Origin: Salinibacterium sp. M195
GTDB taxonomy: Bacteria; Actinomycetota; Actinomycetes; Actinomycetales; Microbacteriaceae
Length of the DNA: 64,000 nucleotides
Assembly (NCBI RefSeq): GCF_019443965.1
Contig: NZ_CP040814.1
Coordinates: forward strand, 1,364,001 to 1,428,000
Direction of reading: 5' to 3'
Shown: positions 54,810 through 62,301 of the stretch, piece by piece
Numbering within the stretch: the stretch's first letter is position 1
Layout of the letters: the number at the start of each line of letters is the position of its first letter
Program-made: the position numbers and the translations under genes
The notes under the pieces: generated by a model
The model's database searches: none
The model's input: the letters and a program-made list of their open reading frames with translations, nothing else
Told to the model about the DNA's origin: nothing

Positions 54810-56459
54810 TCAGCCCTTGAGGCGGATTACCGCAACCTTGCCCTTGACCCCTGCCACGACAAGCACGTGAGCCGCCTCAACGCCGTCAAGGGCAGCGACG
54901 ATTGCTGCGGCATCCGGAACCTGCTGCACCTCATCGGCGCGCTCGAGAACCGAAACCCGAGCGCCGGTCGCTGCCCGCACGGCCTCGACAAGTTCGGCGC
55001 TATCGCCAGAAGCGACAAGAGTCACGCGACCGATGCGCTGAACGTGTTCGTCGGGGACGTCAGAGTGACGATCGTTTCGCCAAATCGCGAAATGGTAGGC
55101 AGCAACAAGAAGCGTGGCCGTGAGCAACCCGAGGGCCTGGCGCGAACGCTCAACGAAGCTTTCGCCACTGCCACCATCAAGCAGGAACGAGAACAGTTGG
55201 AACCCGATCACGAGCAACGTGATGAGCGCCACCAACGCGCTGACACCAAAAATGATCACCAGATACACGCGTCGACCAGGGGTCGCCACGCGTTCGGGGA
55301 TTGACGCCTGCAGCGGCTTCCACAACATCCACCACAGCGCACCACCCACGAGTAGGGCGCTAAGACCGCCCAACAGCAGGCTGCGGATGTCGCCCTCAAT
55401 AAGCGAATTACTCGACGTCGCGAGCAACGCATTCACCATCACGCCAACACCCGACGCCGCGTACGCCAGCGAAACGCCGGCACTCGCCAGCCGCGTAGCT
55501 GAACGCACCCCAACTGAACGTCCGGTGACAACACGAGCGTGATAAACCAACACGAGAGCACCGACGACCGCGTTAGCTATTGCGATCCCGAGAGGCTCGA
55601 GGGTGACAGCGAGAGGCTGCGACGACGCCGTAATCAGCTCAAGAATGGCGGTGAGCGCGACCATGATGCCAGCCGCAAACACCGCAACGGACGCGATACC
55701 CGCAATGAAGACGAGCAGCACATTCGAAAAACCGTGAGACTGCTCCCGCACGCCAACACGGAACCAATGCCACCACCACAACAGCGCACCACCGGCAGCC
55801 CACACGAGTCCCTGCAACATCAGCTGCCACACCGGATCACTGATCACGACTGAGCCGAGCGCAGCATCCACCGCAGAATCAATGAGCTGACCAAGCGCCC
55901 ACACCACACCACCGGCAGCGTAGGTCAGGCCAATAAGAGAAGCGATTGCGGGTGCAGCACCCGGCAGTCGGGTCGGCGCCTTGCTGGGGTGGCGCCACAT
56001 CCAGTAATGCCACGCCCAAACCAGCGCCCACACGATCCCCACCGCGAGCCCGTACGGCTGCCAGCCATTCACAATGGCTTCTGCAGCCCACGTGAAGAGC
56101 GCAATTGTCGACGTCAGCAGAGCCACCGTCGACATGATCGTGAGATAAACAGGCCAGATGACGGATGCCCGGTCGCGGGTCATCGTTGCGTCCCGCCAGG
56201 TCAACCACCACAGCACGGCGGCAAGGGGGCCAGCGATCAGGGCAGAAGCTAACGATGTCGCCAAACCGTAGTTATCAAAACTGACCTCGAGGCGGTTCGC
56301 CGAAAACAGTCGATCGAGAAGGCCGCTGACACCACTCGCCGCGATGATCACGGTTGTCGCCAGCAAAAGGTAGGTGATGACTCGGCGCACCGTTTGCACG
56401 CCGCCGACCGCTGGAATCACGCTGGGCGGGGGAGTGGGAGTCGAGCTAATTGAGGTCAT
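54810..56459 (-). CDS. DUF5671 domain-containing membrane protein
   Basis: A 549-residue integral membrane protein. I chose the ATG at 56459, which overlaps the stop of the upstream gene in ATGA and has AAGGA upstream. The protein is built from about four repeats of roughly 110 residues, each with four hydrophobic helices and a conserved tryptophan-containing WWLTWR or WYWMWR-like segment, matching DUF5671. The C-terminal 80 residues are soluble and include VTLVASGDSAELVEAVRAA. Function unknown; such genes are frequent in Microbacteriaceae. Confidence 0.82.
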   Translation of the reverse strand: MTSISSTPTPPPSVIPAVGGVQTVRRVITYLLLATTVIIAASGVSGLLDRLFSANRLEVSFDNYGLATSLASALIAGPLAAVLWWLTWRDATMTRDRASVIWPVYLTIMSTVALLTSTIALFTWAAEAIVNGWQPYGLAVGIVWALVWAWHYWMWRHPSKAPTRLPGAAPAIASLIGLTYAAGGVVWALGQLIDSAVDAALGSVVISDPVWQLMLQGLVWAAGGALLWWWHWFRVGVREQSHGFSNVLLVFIAGIASVAVFAAGIMVALTAILELITASSQPLAVTLEPLGIAIANAVVGALVLVYHARVVTGRSVGVRSATRLASAGVSLAYAASGVGVMVNALLATSSNSLIEGDIRSLLLGGLSALLVGGALWWMLWKPLQASIPERVATPGRRVYLVIIFGVSALVALITLLVIGFQLFSFLLDGGSGESFVERSRQALGLLTATLLVAAYHFAIWRNDRHSDVPDEHVQRIGRVTLVASGDSAELVEAVRAATGARVSVLERADEVQQVPDAAAIVAALDGVEAAHVLVVAGVKGKVAVIRLKG

Positions 56460-56932
56460 TCGCCTATTCCTTGGTTGTAGCAAAGGGTCAGATCCCACGG
56501 AGTTGACTCGATCTTCCATAATCTGTCCTCGAGAACGAGAGTGAACACCTCCTCAGAAACGTAGCCGGAGCCACCGAAGTCACCGCTGCCGCGTTCCATC
56601 GACACCCGCACCACGGCGGTGTCGTCGTTGATGGTTGACGAAATGACGGTCATCCGCAGCCCCTGAATCGTGTTCAGGTCGGCGCTGTCGCAGTTCTCAC
56701 GCAACTCGGTCGACAAAAAATCGCGTGCCGCCGAATAGTCGCTATCAACAACAGCCAGCGAATATGACTGCACAACTCCCTCGGGCGTTGTGGGATCGAC
56801 CTCCGTCGCCCCGCCCCGAGTGAAGACGACCACCAAGGCAATCACCACGATGGCGGCAATAATGGAAAGGATCGCAATCAGGGTGCGATCTGGTCGTGCA
56901 GCTGTGGGCTCCATGACGCCATCTTCGCCCAT
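56456..56932 (-). CDS. membrane-anchored protein with DUF4878-like domain
   Basis: A 158-residue protein with one N-terminal helix (about residues 17-38, TLIAILSIIAAIVVIALVV). An extracytoplasmic domain begins TTPEGVVQSYSLAVVDSDY, with the pattern seen in DUF4878/lumazine-binding-like NTF2-fold proteins. Two Cys (ENCDS and LTLCYNQ) could form a disulfide. It is encoded between the 56942 gene and the DUF5671 gene as part of a three-gene operon. No enzymatic motif. Confidence 0.65.
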   Translation of the reverse strand: MGEDGVMEPTAARPDRTLIAILSIIAAIVVIALVVVFTRGGATEVDPTTPEGVVQSYSLAVVDSDYSAARDFLSTELRENCDSADLNTIQGLRMTVISSTINDDTAVVRVSMERGSGDFGGSGYVSEEVFTLVLEDRLWKIESTPWDLTLCYNQGIGE

Positions 56933-56941
56933 CGACGCTCC

Positions 56942-57463
56942 TTAAGCTACGAGCGTCCAGACGTGATCGCCCTCGATAGGTGCCGCCGATCGGTCAAGAG
57001 TGATCGTCGTCTCAGTCGTCGCCACGCCCCGAGCGGCTGCGGCAGCGCCCACAGCCTGGAGCACCTTCAGCCAGTCGCCGCCACCCTGGACGTTTCCGAA
57101 TCCTTCTCGCCCGCTGATGACGCGCAGTTGAACGCCATGCTCAGTATTGGTGGATTCGAACACCACGTCATCGGGCTGGATCACGCGGAGGTTCCAGCGG
57201 CCACCTTCGCCGGGGGTCACTCGCTTAAGCTTCGCGAGACCTTCGTCAATGATCGCGGGAGCCGCAGCGACATCGGCTATGACGAGCGCGCGCGACAATT
57301 TGCTGAGATCAGCAAGCTTGATGCGGGCCTCCATGCTCAAGCCCATCTCGCGACCCTTATCGCCGGCCGCATTTTTCATCCGTCTGTTGAAAACTTTGCG
57401 AAATATCACAAGAGCAACGACGAGAACGAGCAAAAGGACGATACTGACGGTTTCCCACTGCAT
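56942..57463 (-). CDS. membrane-anchored hypothetical protein
   Basis: A 173-residue protein; the ATG at 57463 follows AGGGGATCTTCC and is preferred over the upstream ATG at 57499. One N-terminal membrane segment (WETVSIVLLLVLVVALVIF) precedes a cytoplasmic domain with RIKLADLSKLSRALVIADV and VVFESTNTEHGVQLRVISG. No named family was recognised. It is the first of three genes read toward 54810. Confidence 0.7.
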   Translation of the reverse strand: MQWETVSIVLLLVLVVALVIFRKVFNRRMKNAAGDKGREMGLSMEARIKLADLSKLSRALVIADVAAAPAIIDEGLAKLKRVTPGEGGRWNLRVIQPDDVVFESTNTEHGVQLRVISGREGFGNVQGGGDWLKVLQAVGAAAAARGVATTETTITLDRSAAPIEGDHVWTLVA

Positions 57464-57608
57464 GGAAGATCCCCTAATTAGAGCGACAATCACTCTCAAA
57501 AGAAGTGATATTCACTCGATAAATTAGCACGGTGGCTGGAGCACTCCCGCCCGTTTTCCGGTGCGGCGGCCACATCGAAACACCACTGGCCACGATTCCA
57601 GAGAATGC

Positions 57609-57614
57609 TACGTT
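57609..57614 (+). promoter_or_regulatory. -10 element TACGTT, leaderless start at 57621
   Basis: TACGTT ends 6 bases before the ATG at 57621. Confidence 0.55.
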
Positions 57615-57620
57615 TCATCC

Positions 57621-58250
57621 ATGTCAGTTGCAGTCGAGTCATTTTATGTCGGCGGAGTGAAGTCGGGCGCCTTGCTGAGGCGCACTAATGCCGACCACAT
57701 CACTACGCTGCTGGCATTCCAGAGTCCCGACGGGCCTCTCGTCCAGCTTGAGCAAACGACGTGGTCCGCGGCATCTCCGCTGGACTGGACCAAATTCCGT
57801 TTCACTGATTACCTCGCCGGAGTCGAGACCGAAAGCACCCGCGAAATGTGGGTGGCGAGCCAAGGAAACACGCTCACGGCTGAGCTCGACGCAGTGATCC
57901 CCAGCTATCTGGCGCACGTACTCCTCGCTACCTTTCTTCAGACAAGTGCAGAGAGCCGAGACTTCGGGCAGTTCGCCGAGGGAACCCCCGACACCCTCGT
58001 CTCTGCACGCTTCGTTCGCGGCGCGACAGAAGAGATTTTGGTCGGAAGCAACTCAATCGCGGCGCAGAAAGTGTCACTTCTGTTAGAGGGTCACGTGACG
58101 AATACCTTCTGGGTTGATGGGCAGAGCATTCTCAAATCGGATTGGAATGGGGCCGAGTCGTATCCGGTACCAACCCTCGATGACGCGCTTGGCGGTCTCA
58201 GCACGCACATCGTCGAGATCGTGACCGCGTTCGCGCACCCGTCTCGCTAA
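57621..58250 (+). CDS. hypothetical protein
   Basis: A 209-residue soluble protein with start at 57621 supported by the -10 box; the frame from 57561 would include the promoter. It begins SVAVESFYVGGVKSGALLRR and contains an acidic-aromatic middle (DYLAGVETESTREMWVA) and FLQTSAESRDFGQFAEG. No signal peptide, membrane helix or catalytic motif is visible. Unrecognised family; the gene stands alone between divergent and convergent neighbours. Confidence 0.6.
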   Translation: MSVAVESFYVGGVKSGALLRRTNADHITTLLAFQSPDGPLVQLEQTTWSAASPLDWTKFRFTDYLAGVETESTREMWVASQGNTLTAELDAVIPSYLAHVLLATFLQTSAESRDFGQFAEGTPDTLVSARFVRGATEEILVGSNSIAAQKVSLLLEGHVTNTFWVDGQSILKSDWNGAESYPVPTLDDALGGLSTHIVEIVTAFAHPSR

Positions 58251-58253
58251 CCA

Positions 58254-58306
58254 CAGCGCGCGCAACAACAGCGCGCGCAACACAGCGCGCGCAACAACAG
58301 CGCGCA
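58254..58306. repeat. short GC-rich tandem repeat
   Basis: CAGCGCGCGCAACAA is repeated about 3.5 times with 14-15 base spacing, directly after the hypothetical gene at 57621. Simple-sequence repeat, likely variable. Confidence 0.75.
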
Positions 58307-58323
58307 CGGCATCAGCGAACGGC

Positions 58324-60018
58324 TCAGGTGGTCGGCTTTCCGCGCATCTCGAGCGCGATCTGAGACGCATCGAGGTTCGCCAAGGCGCTTTCCAATACGT
58401 CAGCGTCGAACGTGCCGTTGTCGCGAGCGTCGAGGAGGGCGCTGCGTTGGGCATCGATCACGGCGAGACGGTGTGTCTTCTCGACAGCGAAACTTGCCTC
58501 GCGCGGCGCATAATCGTCGTCACGTTCGTCGGCATAGCTATCAACTTCGGCAGGTTTCGGCACGGTGCCCGCACTCGCCTTGAGGAGCGCGAAGAGCCGC
58601 GTGCGTTCAGCGCCCGCATGTTTATCAACGGTCGACTGGTCGACCTTCGGCGAGATCCGACGAACGACGGTGCCGATAGTGCCACCCTGCACCAGCAGCG
58701 ACATCGCTGCGACAACGAAGGCGATGAGCACGAGCGTCGATCGCAGGGGAGCGTCTGCCGGGAGTGTTTGCGCCGCAGCAACCGTGATCGCTCCGCGCAT
58801 GCCAGCCCAGACCACTGTCGTACCCTCGCGCCATCCGAGCGGTTCGCGCCGAAAGTACTCGATGTCCGCGAGTGAACGTGTGACCAGGGCAGCGACGCGA
58901 TCAAGATAGCGTTCCGACCTTGCGGGATTGTGTTTGCTGCGACCCGCAGCCGCATCGGTCTCCCGCGGCGCTTGCAGTCGTTCCTGCACAATCTCCATCC
59001 GAGGCTTCCGCTCGGCATGCCGTCGAGAGCGACGGCCCAAGATCGCGAGCAGCGGGGCAACAAACGCCGCCCGCACCAGAACGGTGATCACGAGAGCGCC
59101 GGCAGCAATGAGCGCGGCGGTGCGGACACCGGCATCGTCATTCTCGACATCCGTGAGAATCTCGGAGATCTGGAGACCCATCATCAAGAAGATGGCACCC
59201 TCTAGCACCAACTCGATCATGCGCCAGTTTTGAGCATCCGACAGCCTGTTTTGAGGCGACAAAACTCGAGCTGCCCGGATGCCGGTCACGATGCCAGCAA
59301 CAACCGCAGCGACCAGACCTGAAGCTCCGAGAAGCTCGGCGGGCACAGAAGCAATGAACGGCACCGTAAACGAAATCGCCGTATTCACTGTGGGGTCGGT
59401 GATCCGCTTGCGAATCACCAAATTGAGCCAGCCAACCGCACCACCAATGATGAGCGCGATAAGGACTGAGTAGGAGAACGACCCGACAGCGCCCCAAAAG
59501 GAGAACGTTGCGGCGGTCGCCACGATTGCCGCCCGCAGCAACGCGAGTGCCGTCGCATCGTTGAGCAGACTCTCGCCGTCGAGCATTGCCACCACCCGTT
59601 TCGACACCGGGGTCTTCTTGATGATGGACACGGCGACCGCATCCGTCGGGCTCACAATGGCTCCCAACGCAACACCCCACGCGAACCCGAGGCCCGGAAT
59701 GACGAGCATGAAGAACACACCAAGGATGAGCGCGGTTCCCACCACGAGCACGACCGAAAGCCCGCCGATGGCGCCGAACTCGCGGCGGAAATTCATGGTC
59801 GGCAGCGAAACCGCAGCCGAATACAGCAGCGGTGGCAGGATGCCCTGAAGAATTAATTCCGGATCAATCTGCACCGAAGAAAAGGCGGGCACCAGACTCG
59901 CCACGACCCCGATTGCCACGAGCACGAGGGGCGAGGCAACTCCGAAGCGAGGGCCGAGCAGTGTTGCTGATGCAATCACGACGAGGGCGACCACCATCAC
60001 AATAAGCAGTTCGGTCAT
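58324..60018 (-). CDS. Na+/H+ antiporter, CPA1 family
   Basis: A 564-residue transporter with about 12 membrane segments across residues 1-430. The diagnostic region includes GAIVSPTDAVAVSIIKK near residues 119-135 and MLDGESLLNDATALALL. The cation-binding Asp lies in PTDAVAV and a second acidic pair in ESLLNDA. The C-terminal 100 residues are cytoplasmic and charged. It exchanges sodium for protons and supports pH and salt homeostasis. ATG at 60018, with AAGG upstream. Confidence 0.92.
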   Translation of the reverse strand: MTELLIVMVVALVVIASATLLGPRFGVASPLVLVAIGVVASLVPAFSSVQIDPELILQGILPPLLYSAAVSLPTMNFRREFGAIGGLSVVLVVGTALILGVFFMLVIPGLGFAWGVALGAIVSPTDAVAVSIIKKTPVSKRVVAMLDGESLLNDATALALLRAAIVATAATFSFWGAVGSFSYSVLIALIIGGAVGWLNLVIRKRITDPTVNTAISFTVPFIASVPAELLGASGLVAAVVAGIVTGIRAARVLSPQNRLSDAQNWRMIELVLEGAIFLMMGLQISEILTDVENDDAGVRTAALIAAGALVITVLVRAAFVAPLLAILGRRSRRHAERKPRMEIVQERLQAPRETDAAAGRSKHNPARSERYLDRVAALVTRSLADIEYFRREPLGWREGTTVVWAGMRGAITVAAAQTLPADAPLRSTLVLIAFVVAAMSLLVQGGTIGTVVRRISPKVDQSTVDKHAGAERTRLFALLKASAGTVPKPAEVDSYADERDDDYAPREASFAVEKTHRLAVIDAQRSALLDARDNGTFDADVLESALANLDASQIALEMRGKPTT

Positions 60019-60103
60019 GGGGCTAGCCTTTCAGCCAAAATTATCGACAAGCTGGCAGCCCAAAATCACGGTGATGGCGTCTTGGAGTTAGGGCGAGAAA
60101 AGC

Positions 60104-60109
60104 TACACT
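60104..60109 (+). promoter_or_regulatory. promoter of the livJ-type operon
   Basis: TTGGAG (60082-60087), 16-base spacer and TACACT (60104-60109) form a plausible sigma-70 promoter. The predicted start near 60116 lies just before the paired hairpins. Confidence 0.4.
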
Positions 60110-60113
60110 CGCA

Positions 60114-60139
60114 TAGACAGGTTTGTCTAGGAACTAGAC
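60114..60139 (+). promoter_or_regulatory. alternative hairpins in the livJ leader
   Basis: TAGACA-GGTT-TGTCTA (60114-60129) and GTCTAG-GAA-CTAGAC (60125-60139) overlap and cannot both form. They lie in the first 25 bases of the predicted transcript, 33 bases before the start codon, suggesting a switch or an operator. Confidence 0.5.
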
Positions 60140-60171
60140 GGCTTGCGCACCTTGGCCAAGGAGGTCCACTT

Positions 60172-61347
60172 ATGAAGACAAAACTGCTTTCTGCCGCTGT
60201 CTGCGGTTCAACCCTATTGCTTGCTCTCACGGCGTGCAGCACTTCTACGGGAACGGATTCGGCTGCCGGGGGCAGCCTTACCGGATCAGGAACTGGCGCA
60301 GAATGTGTCATCGATTCCGCCGTTCCTATCGCTGCATCATTCAGCCTCACCGGCGCTGCAGCCCAGTACGGCGAAGGCCAGAAGAACGCTCTCGAATTGG
60401 CCGTCAAGAACCTCAACGAGGTTGGCGGAGTCACGTACGAGCTCACCGTCGAAGACGACGCGACCGACCCCAAGCAGGCCATTCAGGTCTTCGACACCTT
60501 CATTAGTGCTGGCGCCAGTGTCATCATCGGCCCGACGCTGTCGAACACGGCAAAGCAGACCGACCCGATCGCGCAAGACGCCGGAGTTCCTGTGCTCGGA
60601 GTGTCTAACACTGCAGCCGGAATCACTGACATCGGCGATTACATCTTCCGTGATTCCCTCACTGAGGATGCCGTCATCCCGCAGACCGTCAAGGCTGCTG
60701 TTGACAAGCTCGACGTGAAGAAGGTTGTCGTCATGTACGCCAACGACGATGCCTTCACTGAGTCCGGTTACCAGGCGTTCGCTGCTGCTCTCGAAGATCA
60801 GAACGTTGAAGTCGCCGAGACCCTCACGTTCTCCAAAGCCGACACTGACTTCCGCGCCCTGCTCAACAAGGCTAAGCAGTCAAACGCCGACGCCATCATC
60901 GTGTCTGGACTCATCGACGCGGCTGTGCCACTCGTCACCCAGGCTCGCGAAATTGGAATCGACACCCCGATCATCGGAGGAAACGGTTTCAACTCGCCGG
61001 CTCTCATCACCGGTGCTGGGGCTGCAGCAGAAGGCGTCATTGTCGGTGCTGCCTGGAACTCCGCTTCGGACAACGACCAGAACGTGACGTTCATTGAGGA
61101 CTTCACCGCCGCGTACAGCTCGGCTCCCGACCAGTTCGCCGCTCAGTCTTACGCCGGAATGCAGATCATCGACGAAGCCGTTCGTTCGGGTTGCTCCGGT
61201 GAGCGTGACGGTATCCAGGCTGGCCTCGGCACCATCACCGACGTTCCTACTGTTCTCGGCAATGTGACTCTGAACGAGAATCGCGATGCAGAGCACGACG
61301 CTCTCGTGCAGATCGTAGAAGATGGCCAGTTCGTCATCCTGAAGTAG
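60172..61347 (+). CDS. livJ: branched-chain amino acid ABC transporter, substrate-binding lipoprotein
   Basis: A 391-residue type I periplasmic binding protein. AAGGAGGTCCACTT precedes the ATG at 60172. The signal ends in LTAC (lipobox). The ligand-binding core begins PIAASFSLTGAAAQYGEGQK, then LAVKNLNEVGGVTYELTVED, typical of the Leu/Ile/Val family. It captures the amino acid for LivH/LivM/LivG encoded downstream. Its place near ilv genes fits amino acid scavenging. Confidence 0.92.
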   Translation: MKTKLLSAAVCGSTLLLALTACSTSTGTDSAAGGSLTGSGTGAECVIDSAVPIAASFSLTGAAAQYGEGQKNALELAVKNLNEVGGVTYELTVEDDATDPKQAIQVFDTFISAGASVIIGPTLSNTAKQTDPIAQDAGVPVLGVSNTAAGITDIGDYIFRDSLTEDAVIPQTVKAAVDKLDVKKVVVMYANDDAFTESGYQAFAAALEDQNVEVAETLTFSKADTDFRALLNKAKQSNADAIIVSGLIDAAVPLVTQAREIGIDTPIIGGNGFNSPALITGAGAAAEGVIVGAAWNSASDNDQNVTFIEDFTAAYSSAPDQFAAQSYAGMQIIDEAVRSGCSGERDGIQAGLGTITDVPTVLGNVTLNENRDAEHDALVQIVEDGQFVILK

Positions 61348-61374
61348 CGTCACCGCACCGCCAAAATATGCACG

Positions 61375-61402
61375 TTGCGTGCCGCCTTCGGGCGGCACGC
61401 AA
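61375..61402 (+). promoter_or_regulatory. 12-bp hairpin with UUCG tetraloop between livJ and livH
   Basis: Positions 61375-61386 pair perfectly with 61391-61402 around TTCG. No T-tract follows. It lies 28 bases after the livJ stop and 22 before livH, a position and shape known to protect upstream mRNA from exonucleases or to attenuate. Confidence 0.6.
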
Positions 61403-61423
61403 CTACAGACAGGGACATCACCA

Positions 61424-62299
61424 ATGCAACTCTTCTTGGACGGGATATTTCTCGGCTCGATCTACGCGTTGTTCGCGATCGGGTTCACCCTGGTATTTGG
61501 CATTCTCGACCGGCTGAATCTGGCCCATGCGGCGGTGTTCACTGCGGGCGCCCTCGTCGGAATCGAAATCGTGACGCGATTCAGCGTTCCGATCTGGCTC
61601 CTGATTCCGATCGTGCTCATCATCGGAGCGGTGATTGGCATTCTGATCGAACGCATCGCGTTTCGACCGCTCGCGGGTCGCCACGATGCTCACTTCGCGG
61701 GTCTCATCTCGTCCATCGCGTTCGGCGCGATCATCCTCTCTCTGCTCCAGGCGCTCTATGGCGCGGACACCCGGCGTTTTCCCGCGGACGCGTTCCCGAG
61801 CACTCGGGTAGAAATCTTCGGAGCGACAGTCTCTCTGCTTCAAGTCATCATCCTGATCATCAGTGTTTCGCTCATGGTCGTCTTGACCTGGCTCGTCGCT
61901 AAATCAAAGCTCGGCCGAGGCATGCGCACCATCGCGGAGAACCCGCACGCCGCCGCCGTGCTCGGTCTTAACGTTGGTCGAATCAGCAGCATTACCTTCG
62001 CTCTGTCTTCGGCCCTTGGTGCGGTTGCCGGTGTGCTCTTCACCCTCAACGTAAACGCTGCCTCCTTGGGAATCGGCCACGCCGTCGAGCTCAAAGCTCT
62101 CGCCGTGATCATCGTCGGGGGAATGGGATCCCTGCCGGGAGCCCTCGTTGGCGGCCTCATCCTTGGCCTAGCCGAAGTGCTCGCCGTGAACTACATCGGA
62201 AGTTCGTGGCGGGACATGGTGGCGTTCGGCCTCCTGTTCCTCATCCTGATCCTTCGACCGCAGGGCCTGTTCGGCGCTCGCAAGACGCGGGAGGTCTAA
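61424..62299 (+). CDS. livH: branched-chain amino acid ABC transporter permease
   Basis: A 291-residue permease with about eight membrane segments, starting QLFLDGIFLGSIYALFAIGF, and the family segment GLNVGRISSITFALSSALGAVAGVL with EAA-like loop. AGGGACATCACC precedes the ATG. It pairs with LivM to form the membrane channel. The LivM-LivG fusion starts 2 bases after its stop. Confidence 0.93.
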   Translation: MQLFLDGIFLGSIYALFAIGFTLVFGILDRLNLAHAAVFTAGALVGIEIVTRFSVPIWLLIPIVLIIGAVIGILIERIAFRPLAGRHDAHFAGLISSIAFGAIILSLLQALYGADTRRFPADAFPSTRVEIFGATVSLLQVIILIISVSLMVVLTWLVAKSKLGRGMRTIAENPHAAAVLGLNVGRISSITFALSSALGAVAGVLFTLNVNAASLGIGHAVELKALAVIIVGGMGSLPGALVGGLILGLAEVLAVNYIGSSWRDMVAFGLLFLILILRPQGLFGARKTREV

Positions 62300-62301
62300 T
62301 C

